Shown here in pieces: positions 1 through 6,757 of a stretch of 48,657 nt of DNA. Under the pieces are notes generated by a model. The model had not been told where the DNA came from and did not search any database. It was given only the letters and a program-made list of their open reading frames with translations. The stretch covers positions 1-48,657 of the forward strand of contig JAIQFO010000037.1 in NCBI GenBank assembly GCA_020073215.1, read 5' to 3'. Numbering within the stretch: position 1 is the first letter of the stretch; each line of letters opens with the position of its first letter. Source of the stretch: Terriglobia bacterium (GTDB lineage: Bacteria > Acidobacteriota > Terriglobia > Terriglobales > Acidobacteriaceae). A program made the position numbers and the translations under genes.

Positions 1-1517
1 TAATGCTCGGGATTGCGGGTCGAATAGCGATAGGACACGCGGAACGAGAGCTCCTTACGGAGGGTCGCGTCGACCGCGGCGACGAATCCATTTTCGGTCG
101 AATGCTCGACATCACGATGCGAACGGTCCATGATCTCGCCTTCATAACCCACCTTGAACGAACTCTTCTTGGCGAAGTACCAATTGCCGGTCACTTCCAC
201 GTTCTTCTTGTTGTATCCGAACGGCGTGTTCTCCTCCGGGCTGGCGGGGTCCGGGGCGGCGATGTCACCCTCTACCGGCGTGAAGCTGAGGACGCGGGTG
301 TCATTGTTATAGTCGTATTGACGGTATGCAGCCTTTATGTCGAACTTCTTTCCCAGGCTTTCGATCAGCTTGTAATTCATAGCCAGCGTCTGCTTTTCCC
401 CGTGCAAGCTCGCTGCCGGCAAGGCGGAGGTCTGGGCCAGCAAGAGCGCGTTCGTGGTATAGGGCACAAAAGGGTCATTTTGCCGCAGCCAACCGGCGTT
501 GATGCTGGCCAACAGACGGAGGTGCTTCATCAACGCAAACGATCCGGCGAAGTTCAGGTAATGCGCGTGGTTGTCAGGGTAGAGATCTACCTGCCCCGTT
601 GCTGGCCCTTGCGTTGCATTCGTGCAAACGAGCGGCGTCAACACCGCTACGCAATCGGTGGTGCGGAAGGGATTGTCGAAAACCAGCACGCCGGTGTCGT
701 TCTGAACGAACGACCCGGTGTAGCCGATTTGTACCGCCCACCTCTCCCGAGCGTACTGTGCCCTAACTCTCACCGTGTTGTTGAAGTAATCAATCGGCTC
801 GGGTACTTCTGCGCCGTAACCGCCGGTCAGCGAGGCGCTGGGGCTGGAGTTGAAAATCAGGCCAATCGGCCGGGTGCCGGACTCGTGCTCGCGCGAGTAA
901 GAAGCCAGCAGATCCCAGTCGGGACTGATGTCATACGCGAAGAGCAAGGTCCCGGCCCGCCGCTCAATGCCGGGAACGAAGAAGTTCATGCTCGGCACCA
1001 ATTGCGTCTGGATGGTGTTCGGAAGCGTGGTAGGGTCAGTCGAGGCCAGACCTTGCAGGGTGCTCCTGGTAAGCAACGGGAGCGTCAAAACTCCCCGCCC
1101 GGTTTGGGTGTAGAGAGTGCGGGTGGTGTTCGAGTAAGTGTGCGGGATTTCATCGTAGCGGAACTGTACCTTGAACCGGTTCCACTGGCCGAAAGTCGCC
1201 AGATAGCTCTGGTCGCGATAGATTGACTTGTCCGATTGCACATCGAGGAAGTATTTCGAGCCAGCCAGGTTGTCCATGTTCAGCCGGAAGCGGCGGACAA
1301 AAAACCCGTCTCGCAAGTCGCGGTACTCTTCGTATTTCGACGTCTTTAGGGAGGGCTGGAAGGGCAGATCGGGGCGGCCATACACATCACCCCAGCTCCA
1401 GCGGCCGCCCAATTCGACCACCCCGCGCTCGGGGCGCTGGTCCTGGCCCAGTAATACCGCCGGAACCAACAGGAGTACAAGCAGTACAAACGCGATCTTC
1501 TGTGTAGCCGTTTTCAT
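1..1517 (-). CDS. MtrB/PioB-type outer-membrane beta-barrel protein (3' end beyond window)
   Basis: The minus-strand frame starts at the ATG ending at 1517 and stays open to the left edge, giving about 505 residues without a stop. Residues 1-24 form a signal peptide (MKTATQKIAF, then a Leu/Val-rich core ending LLGQ). The rest is rich in alternating hydrophobic and aromatic strands such as RFKVQFRYDE and LNFAGSFALM, as expected for a many-stranded porin. A good RBS (AAGGAGA) precedes the start. It lies 13 bp downstream of the decaheme cytochrome gene on the same strand. This is the classical partner arrangement for MtrB/PioB porins, which sheath a periplasmic decaheme cytochrome and carry electrons across the outer membrane. 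I see no N-terminal CxxC like that of Shewanella MtrB. Another large barrel family is possible, but the gene pair favours MtrB/PioB. Confidence 0.82.
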   Translation of the reverse strand, partial: MKTATQKIAFVLLVLLLVPAVLLGQDQRPERGVVELGGRWSWGDVYGRPDLPFQPSLKTSKYEEYRDLRDGFFVRRFRLNMDNLAGSKYFLDVQSDKSIYRDQSYLATFGQWNRFKVQFRYDEIPHTYSNTTRTLYTQTGRGVLTLPLLTRSTLQGLASTDPTTLPNTIQTQLVPSMNFFVPGIERRAGTLLFAYDISPDWDLLASYSREHESGTRPIGLIFNSSPSASLTGGYGAEVPEPIDYFNNTVRVRAQYARERWAVQIGYTGSFVQNDTGVLVFDNPFRTTDCVAVLTPLVCTNATQGPATGQVDLYPDNHAHYLNFAGSFALMKHLRLLASINAGWLRQNDPFVPYTTNALLLAQTSALPAASLHGEKQTLAMNYKLIESLGKKFDIKAAYRQYDYNNDTRVLSFTPVEGDIAAPDPASPEENTPFGYNKKNVEVTGNWYFAKKSSFKVGYEGEIMDRSHRDVEHSTENGFVAAVDATLRKELSFRVSYRYSTRNPEH

Positions 1518-1530
1518 TGCTGTCTCCTTG

Positions 1531-2550
1531 CTAACGCAGGAAGAAATTCCCTGAGGGATGGTTTGATCCGTGGATCAGGGAATGGCAGTTCGTGCATCCG
1601 CGATTAAAGTTCTTGATAGAGCTGAGTGGTTGCGGCTGCGTCGGATGGCGGCTCGCGACGTGACAGGAGTCGCAAACCCGCGGCATGCGCACCTTCAGCA
1701 ACTGCGGGTTGCTGCTGCCGTGCGGCTCGTGGCAGTTGGCACAGTTTTCCATCACGGGGGGATGCTCCCACAGGAATGGACCCCGGCGTTCGGTATGACA
1801 ACTGAGACAGTTCTCGTTGATCGTGCTTTGAATGAGTTGGCTTGGGTTCGGGCTGCCGTGCGGGTTGTGGCAACTGGTGCAGGTGACCTTGCCTTCGCGA
1901 TACGGCATGTGCGAGGACCGCTGCAGTTGCGCCCGCCGCATCTGGTGGCACTGGAGGCAGAGTTCCGGCTGCGGCTTCCTGGTGCCTACGTGTTCGGTGA
2001 GCGGCGCCCCGTAACGCGATTCCGAACCGAGCGCCGCGTAACGTTCTGCTTGGCTGCCATAGTGGACCTGATGACAGTCAATGCAGGCCATGGCTCGCGA
2101 CTCGTGGGGGCTTCCCCTCCAGAACATCTGATTGCCCTTCGAGTGGCAGGACAGGCAAGCCGAGTTTTTCTCCTCGACGGTGTTAACGGAACCCTTGGTG
2201 AAGCGGACAGGTATGGTATCCTTGCCGCCGCCCGCCTCCACGTGGGCTTTCCCCGGTCCGTGGCAGGATTCGCAGCCGCGCGCGTCCAACGCTGACTTCG
2301 GATGCGCCATGGCGTTGCCCATAATCGTGTGCACAAAGCTCTTCTGCTGCTCGGTATGGCAGGTAGCGCAAACATCCGAACCAAGGTAGTCGCCGTCCGG
2401 CTTGGTTGCCGTGGGAGTAGGGGGAGAGGGTACTGCAGCGGTCTGCTTCTTGTTCTCATCCGCACCGCTCGGGCTCTGGGCCAAGGCGATGCCCGCGGCC
2501 CCGAGGGTCATGACAAGTAGAATCAACGTAAACCGCAGTTTGCGTGTCAT
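1531..2550 (-). CDS. Periplasmic decaheme c-type cytochrome (MtrA/PioA/DmsE family)
   Basis: This 339-residue protein has an N-terminal signal peptide (MTRKLRFTLILL to about residue 24) and exactly ten CxxCH haem-binding motifs: CATCH, CESCH, CLSCH, CIDCH, CLQCH, CTSCH, CLSCH, CANCH, CDSCH and CTNCH. Ten haems in about 310 mature residues match MtrA, PioA and DmsE, periplasmic wires that dock into an outer-membrane barrel. Distal His ligands are plentiful, for example in HNPHGS and HEPHGS. The barrel gene follows 13 bp downstream, so the two are probably co-transcribed. They likely move electrons between the periplasm and an extracellular donor or acceptor. The direction (metal reduction or oxidation) cannot be read from the sequence, and no outer-surface MtrC-like cytochrome is visible in the window. 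Confidence 0.93.
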   Translation of the reverse strand: MTRKLRFTLILLVMTLGAAGIALAQSPSGADENKKQTAAVPSPPTPTATKPDGDYLGSDVCATCHTEQQKSFVHTIMGNAMAHPKSALDARGCESCHGPGKAHVEAGGGKDTIPVRFTKGSVNTVEEKNSACLSCHSKGNQMFWRGSPHESRAMACIDCHQVHYGSQAERYAALGSESRYGAPLTEHVGTRKPQPELCLQCHQMRRAQLQRSSHMPYREGKVTCTSCHNPHGSPNPSQLIQSTINENCLSCHTERRGPFLWEHPPVMENCANCHEPHGSSNPQLLKVRMPRVCDSCHVASRHPTQPQPLSSIKNFNRGCTNCHSLIHGSNHPSGNFFLR

Positions 2551-3376
2551 CGTTCTCCTTCTCCTTCCGCGGACCAGTAATTTCGGTCGAAGTTCTAAGA
2601 CAACACCGCGTTATACTTCCCCGTTAACGTGGCCCACCCGCCCCCGGGACTCTCCCCCTGACTGGATCGTTTCGGAGTTCTGCGTCGTCACCGCAGAACG
2701 GGTTCTCAGATGCCTTTTCATCCGGCACTTTCCCCGGAAGTTCGCGTTTATTTGGTTTTCAGATTGGGTCCGTTCGTCCGGCGAATTAGGCCGTTATGCC
2801 TCACGGGGTGCTGCATCCCACGGTGGGAATTGCTCTTCGCGGAGGCAAGACAATTATTATTGGTTTGAACGTTTACTGCTCTAGCTAATCTCTGTCAGTG
2901 ACAGGAATCACTGTTCGGTGTGATTCTCGCACGCGGGTTGGAGGAGGCGGGAGGTTTTGTTAGAAGCTCTAAGCTCAAACCGAAACGAAACAACCTGCAG
3001 GGGCTGGTGTGTTTACGTTGGCCGGTCGTGGTGAATCACGTGCGTTGGAACAGCCAGCTCCGTTATTTGGGCGGTCCACCCGACAACCAAGTCGGATAGG
3101 AGAAACCTAGAAAGGTTACAATCCTACGATTTCACCAGAAGAAAGGATCGCTGCCCCACAGCCCCGACTATCGAGCCGGTGTGGAACACTCTGGGAGACA
3201 CAAGCACCACACGACTGCCGACGGCAGGAAGCGTCTTTCCGAGATGATGAAAAGCGCTAGGCGGAGAGACGCAAGAAGAGCAGGCGGCCTAAACCGGGAG
3301 CCAGCCAAGAAACAAGAAGAGGGCGGGTGTCAGAGGTCTCTTACAAAAGCCAGACAGCAGCAAGACCGAACCGCGG
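2551..3376. other. Gene-poor stretch of 826 bp upstream of the decaheme operon
   Basis: I see no convincing gene. The side near 2551 must carry the promoter of the minus-strand cytochrome operon. Two adjacent dyads at 2892-2926 are annotated separately. A plus-strand reading frame at 3181-3387 encodes a very basic 68-residue peptide with GRKRLSEMMKSARRR, vaguely like small basic DNA-binding tails. It has no RBS and no recognisable fold, so I do not call it a gene. The right end abuts the stop codon of the DUF6527 gene, which is transcribed towards this region. Confidence 0.5.
2892..2926. promoter_or_regulatory. Two abutting perfect dyads, possible operators
   Basis: CTGTCAGTGACAG (2892-2904) is a perfect 6+1+6 palindrome. 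It is followed without a gap by GAATCAC (2905-2911) and its inverted copy GTGATTC (2920-2926), separated by 8 nt. Side-by-side dyads in a gene-free region suggest protein binding sites or a small tandem hairpin. They lie about 340 bp upstream of the cytochrome start, which is far for a simple operator. Function is unassigned. Confidence 0.3.
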
Positions 3377-3766
3377 TCATTCCTTAGGTTTTCTTGAGTC
3401 GCCAAAGATTGTGAACGGGGAGCGCCGCTTTTTCTTTTTGTAAAAAGCTTCTGTGCTCTTACCTTCATTCCGTCTGCCGCGTTCAATTTGTTTCTTGGTC
3501 CATCTGGGCGCCCATTTGACTTGGTTATTGGTGATCCAGTAATGCGACTGGCAGGCAAAGCTCCAATTCCCTATCGACGGATATATGGAGATAGTATCGC
3601 CATCGAATGTCAGTTTCCAGCCGGTCGGGGACAGAGGTGTAACGACCTGGTTGCCGCACCCGCAACAGCATTTATGAATGACGGTGGAGTAATCCACCGA
3701 CACGTATACCACCCCGTCCTCAAGGCGCTCGGGGACGCTCTTTACAAACTTATGAGACAATTTCAT
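3377..3766 (-). CDS. DUF6527 family protein, third gene of a ubiquitin-like cassette
   Basis: From the ATG ending at 3766 (MKLSHKFVKS) the protein is about 129 residues. The open frame extends further upstream to 3838, but that part lies inside the ThiF gene and lacks family similarity. It carries the signature of DUF6527: a short beta-strand region, VSVDYSTVIHKCCCGCGNQV, then SIGNWSFACQSHYWI. The conserved CCCGCG cluster and the CxxH of ACQSH could bind a metal or supply a catalytic Cys. The tail is strongly basic (KKKKRR). The start overlaps the end of the E1-like gene by 17 bp, implying translational coupling. The biochemical role is not known to me. Genes of this family are recurrent neighbours of ThiF and multi-ubiquitin genes, so I infer a step in modifier transfer or removal. 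Confidence 0.82.
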   Translation of the reverse strand: MKLSHKFVKSVPERLEDGVVYVSVDYSTVIHKCCCGCGNQVVTPLSPTGWKLTFDGDTISIYPSIGNWSFACQSHYWITNNQVKWAPRWTKKQIERGRRNEGKSTEAFYKKKKRRSPFTIFGDSRKPKE

Positions 3767-4925
3767 CGTTCGCGATTTTGTCAATATTGATCTCATACAC
3801 CGAATGGTGTTCCTTTCCCAGGTCATGGTAGAAACCAAATAATTTCTTCCATTTGATAACGGCGAGAGCGGCGTTTAAGGCGTTGAGTTCGGCTATCTGG
3901 ACGTTCTTGTCGTACTCGTCATCGCCGTCATCCGAAAACGAGATCCTGTTACCGATATGGTCAGTTTTGGCCGGTGTGCCAGTTGTCACCCTGACGCTGC
4001 CGGTCAGCAGGCCGTCGACGGCGTGTACCCCTATTCCGACATCCACGAACGGTATCCCCACCTCCATTAATTTCTGAATTATCGCTTTCTTGCTCTCGCC
4101 ATCATCGATGCATATAAAAACAAAATTCATGCCTGACAATTCTTCCAGAGTCGAGGAAGTGAGGCGATATTCATGCACAACGATGTATTTGTGCATCTTG
4201 GAATACACATCGTAAAGGTACTTGACCTTCTTCGGCTGCTCTCGCAACGTATCGAGCGAAGCCGCCCCGGGAGCACGAAAAGCATTGTGGGACAGGAAAT
4301 GATCCCCATCGAATAGATGTATTTCCCGCACTGGCGTTTTGGCTGCAAAGTCCAGGACGTAGGACCCCGTACCGCCCAATCCTATGATGGCGATTTTCAA
4401 TTGCTGAAATTTGGCGGAGATGGCCTCGATTTCTGCCCGGCTTGAATTTGCGTCCAAATAATTGAAAACGATGTCTGGGTCAGCTGACTCAATGACCTTG
4501 AAGGTTGTGGCATTCACGGAAGGATCGATTGCCTCGGCGTGGGAAGAAATGATTCTTACGTACGCGGTAACCTTCTCATAATAATCGGCGTATCCGGCGG
4601 TGGGCTTGTTTGAGAAGCGGTGGTCAACCTCCACCCCCTCTGCCAGCAGTTTTCTCTCACTTCCAAGATGGATTCCTTTTAATGGATTGCCCTCCTTGTC
4701 GCACGGAAGTTCGCCCTTGAAATAAATTACATGGTCTTCCGGCCTGACAGTCTTGTCGCCGGCCAAAGCGCCCAGCGGCGTCACCAGAATGCCGTGGGCG
4801 ATTTCGCGCTTTGAGGTGACGTACGGTACATGCACCAGCAAGTGTGCCTTGACCACTTCAATCTCGTACCCTTCGTCCCTCAGCCTCTTCAGATCGGGAC
4901 TATGACTTATTACTTTGTGAGACAT
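3750..4925 (-). CDS. E1-like ThiF-family adenylyltransferase with DUF6791-like N-terminal domain
   Basis: This 391-residue protein is predicted to activate a ubiquitin-like modifier by C-terminal adenylation. The C-terminal half is a ThiF/E1 Rossmann domain. The nucleotide loop GLGGTGSYVLDF lies near residue 177, followed by HLFDGDHF with the acidic ribose-contacting residue and then HNAFRAPGA. A conserved VFICIDDGESK segment contains the only obvious candidate catalytic Cys. The roughly 150-residue N-terminal part (VVKAHLLVHVPYVTSKREI, GELPCDKEGN) resembles DUF6791, which is usually fused to this E1 type. The gene overlaps the multi-ubiquitin gene upstream by 26 bp and the DUF6527 gene downstream by 17 bp, so the three form one tight operon. 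No separate E2 or JAB peptidase gene is nearby. Confidence 0.9.
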   Translation of the reverse strand: MSHKVISHSPDLKRLRDEGYEIEVVKAHLLVHVPYVTSKREIAHGILVTPLGALAGDKTVRPEDHVIYFKGELPCDKEGNPLKGIHLGSERKLLAEGVEVDHRFSNKPTAGYADYYEKVTAYVRIISSHAEAIDPSVNATTFKVIESADPDIVFNYLDANSSRAEIEAISAKFQQLKIAIIGLGGTGSYVLDFAAKTPVREIHLFDGDHFLSHNAFRAPGAASLDTLREQPKKVKYLYDVYSKMHKYIVVHEYRLTSSTLEELSGMNFVFICIDDGESKKAIIQKLMEVGIPFVDVGIGVHAVDGLLTGSVRVTTGTPAKTDHIGNRISFSDDGDDEYDKNVQIAELNALNAALAVIKWKKLFGFYHDLGKEHHSVYEINIDKIANDEIVS

Positions 4926-5160
4926 TGAAAATCATTCCGTCTTTAACATTGACGCTCTCTCCCTTTACCAGAGACCCCTCGTGGTGCGATTTCTCGCCTC
5001 TCGAGTAGGTGACCGTGTAGACGACGTTTTCGTCGTTCGAGTAGGAGCCAAAAGCCAGGATGACGACTTCCTGGTACGAGATCTGCTTCTTGTCCCAGGT
5101 TTTCTCCCGGGTGTTCACGATTATCGTCACTTCCTTGTGATCTTGTCCGTGGTTATCCAT
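4900..5160 (-). CDS. Single-domain multi-ubiquitin family modifier (Ubl)
   Basis: This 86-residue protein matches one repeat of the Multi_ubiq domain family. It has a beta-grasp-like start (VTIIVNTREKTW), a central YQEVVILAFGSYS, then VVYTVTYSRG and the hallmark end VKDGMIFNVSQSNKS. Family members often carry two or more tandem copies; here there is only one. The C-terminus does not end in Gly-Gly, so the residue used for activation is unusual or the tail is processed. The ATG ending at 5160 has the RBS GAGGA five bases upstream. It is the first gene of the three-gene cassette and its upstream region is shared with the divergent XRE gene. It probably serves as the protein modifier handled by the E1-like enzyme. 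Confidence 0.85.
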   Translation of the reverse strand: MDNHGQDHKEVTIIVNTREKTWDKKQISYQEVVILAFGSYSNDENVVYTVTYSRGEKSHHEGSLVKGESVNVKDGMIFNVSQSNKS

Positions 5161-5324
5161 AGGTCCTCATTTAATAGTAAGGTTGAACTTCCGGAAGCGA
5201 GCTGCTTGCTTAGCACCGAACTTGTGGGTTCGACCGTTATGTACCGCAAAATGGATGACCGCTGCCGGTGCGCACCAGGGCTATCACCTCCGGCGCACTC
5301 CTTGCGTGTATCCTCGCTGCTGCA

Positions 5325-5403
5325 GGTGTTTCACCCCTGAAACATTTTCCTCCGTGGTACTCGGGCTGTCAAGTGTGAAATTTTGTTGTTTGGCTGAAAC
5401 ACC
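5325..5403. promoter_or_regulatory. Candidate XRE operator between the Ubl cassette and xre-immA
   Basis: The perfect dyad TGTTTCACCCCTGAAACA occupies 5327-5344 (7-bp arms, 4-nt spacer). Extended by two bases the left arm reads GGTGTTTCA (5325-5333), and its exact inverse TGAAACACC recurs at 5395-5403. Three half-sites of one sequence in a 292-bp divergent intergenic region fit the binding pattern of an autoregulating XRE repressor. The site nearest the xre gene falls between that gene's candidate -35 and -10 boxes. I infer that the neighbouring XRE protein binds here and may control both directions. Confidence 0.5.
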
Positions 5404-5417
5404 AATGACCGTAGAAT
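5390..5417 (+). promoter_or_regulatory. Candidate promoter of xre-immA
   Basis: TTGGCT (5390-5395) and TAGAAT (5412-5417) resemble sigma-70 -35 and -10 boxes with a 16-nt spacer. The TGAAACACC half-site (5395-5403) overlies the spacer. The start codon chosen for xre is 36 bp downstream of the -10 box. This is a consensus match by eye only. Confidence 0.35.
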
Positions 5418-5452
5418 GGAGCCGAGAACCGCTCAGATAGGAGGTGCGCCCA

Positions 5453-5845
5453 TTGGAGACAGTCCGGATCGACATGGACCAACTGGCTCACTACGTCCAG
5501 TGGAAAATGGATCAGCAGGGCTTGTCGTTGAGGGAGGCGGCACGTAAGGCAAGAGTCAGCGCCGCGACCCTGTCTCGAATACTTCGTAAGGGCAGAAATC
5601 GCCCTCGACCGGATGTAGACACGTTAGTGAAGGTCATTCGCTGGGTCGACGTTCCGATAGAAAAGATCATCGAACCTGGTGCCAGTCAGTTGCCGCCGGT
5701 TCAGAAAACGAATACCCCGGATGCAATCGAAGTGCATTTGCGGGCGGATAAGGACTTGAGCGCCGAAGCGGCTGAGGCCATCGGCAAGATGGTTCGAGTC
5801 GCGTATGCGCAATTCGTCAAGCAACAGCAAAGGAGTCGGCGGTGA
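5453..5845 (+). CDS. XRE-family HTH transcriptional regulator
   Basis: The protein is about 130 residues. The N-terminal third is a Cro/C1-type helix-turn-helix: MDQQGLSLREAARKARVSAA, followed by TLSRILRKG and RPDVDTLVKVIRW. The C-terminal part (HLRADKDLSAEAAEAIGKMV) is helical and may dimerise. I place the start at TTG 5453 because AGGAGG ends at 5444, eight bases upstream. A GTG at 5444 overlaps that RBS and is unlikely, and ATG 5474 is the alternative. The stop overlaps the start of the ImmA-like gene (GTGA), so the pair is translationally coupled. XRE/ImmA pairs generally act as a repressor and its inactivating peptidase, as in ICEBs1 ImmR/ImmA. Here the repressor probably acts on the dyads in the region shared with the Ubl cassette. 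Confidence 0.87.
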   Translation: METVRIDMDQLAHYVQWKMDQQGLSLREAARKARVSAATLSRILRKGRNRPRPDVDTLVKVIRWVDVPIEKIIEPGASQLPPVQKTNTPDAIEVHLRADKDLSAEAAEAIGKMVRVAYAQFVKQQQRSRR

Positions 5846-6441
5846 GCAAGTTGCTGCTGATGCCACGGAATCGCCGCGGCAGGCTCTACGAACGTACCGG
5901 CCTGCGGATACGCGGTTTTGCAGGAGTGGCGTTGAACGAGGCCCTGGATCCCTTCAGCCTCGCCGATTATGCCAAGCTCACCGTGGTTCGCCCTGCTGAT
6001 CTGGAAGGTTTGCCCAATGACGTTCACCAGCGGCTGGTGGGGCGCTGCAGCTCAAACTGGTCTGCAGTAACATTCGGTCTGCCAGACGGCAACCAAATCT
6101 GCATTGTCAATCCGACCCACAGCTTGGAACGAACACGCGCAACCCTGATGGAAGAGATCGCGCATGTCGTCCTTGGACATGAACCCACAAGAATCCACAC
6201 CGGCGCGGGTGGCCTGCCGTGCCGTGAGTACAACGCCGCCAATGAACAAGCGGCATACGGAGTGGGCGCCGCTGCGTTGGTGCCGTACACCGCTCTCTTC
6301 GTCGGGCTGATGGACGGCGAGACGCCCGAATCAATCGCCTTGCGGTACGGCGTGACGCGGGAGCTTGTCGGGTACAGAATCAAAATCACGATGCTGTGGC
6401 CGCTGTATAAGAGCAAAGCCGCCGCATCCGGCAGCGCGTAA
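5842..6441 (+). CDS. ImmA/IrrE-family metallopeptidase-like protein
   Basis: This 199-residue protein begins at GTG 5842, overlapping the xre stop. The fold is recognisable from the central LERTRATLMEEIAHVVLGHE segment (residues 96-115), which corresponds to the zinc-binding helix of ImmA/IrrE peptidases. The canonical first His of HExxH is Glu here (EEIAH, residues 104-108), while the second His and the downstream LGHE are kept. In this subfamily, metal binding or catalysis may therefore differ, or the protein may only bind its partner. The C-terminal part is helical (YGVTRELVGYRIKITM) as in relatives that continue after the protease core. It likely cleaves or senses the XRE repressor and so derepresses the locus in response to a signal. 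Confidence 0.8.
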   Translation: MSKLLLMPRNRRGRLYERTGLRIRGFAGVALNEALDPFSLADYAKLTVVRPADLEGLPNDVHQRLVGRCSSNWSAVTFGLPDGNQICIVNPTHSLERTRATLMEEIAHVVLGHEPTRIHTGAGGLPCREYNAANEQAAYGVGAAALVPYTALFVGLMDGETPESIALRYGVTRELVGYRIKITMLWPLYKSKAAASGSA

Positions 6442-6757
6442 TCTAGACCGACCCAAATAGGCTCACGACCAACCGGACACCCACCGCCCTCGGCGGGTGT
6501 TCGATTTGCTGCAAACCTTTGAAGAATTTTGTAAAGCGGCTTGTCGATTCGTCCGGTCGTCGCCACACCCCCTCGAGCGTTAAAGAGTTTGCATCCTTAT
6601 TTTCTGAACAATCGAACCGCAAGGGCTTCAACCGCGCGGAACATAAGTCAGAATCGGGTACCTGAACGAAGGCAAAGGCGCAGGTGCTCCGCATCTCGCA
6701 GACTGCCTTTCCGATCCGGCGGTCGTACCGTTAGAGTCGAATGTCTGGTGGACGTCC
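6442..6757. other. Intergenic stretch of 316 bp with a GC hairpin and a repeat copy
   Basis: I see no gene. A GC-rich inverted repeat at about 6477-6501 (CACCC...GCC-CTC-GGC-GGGTG with a small bulge) follows the ImmA-like stop codon and may act as a transcription terminator, although no long T-run follows. AGCGGCTTGTC at 6535-6545 followed directly by GATTCGTCCGGT (6546-6557) recurs near 11146-11184 with an insertion between the two blocks. Confidence 0.4.

Noticed and set aside
3..1226. Long plus-strand open frame of 407 codons at the left edge
   Set aside because: It is the antisense of the MtrB/PioB barrel, whose minus-strand frame has a signal peptide, RBS and beta-strand pattern. The plus-strand translation has no domain.
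1570..2295. Plus-strand open frame of 241 codons
   Set aside because: Antisense of the ten-haem cytochrome; the CxxCH pattern is decisive for the minus strand.
3181..3387. Basic 68-residue frame containing GRKRLSEMMKSARRR
   Set aside because: No RBS, no upstream regulatory sign and only composition-level resemblance to small basic DNA-binding peptides.
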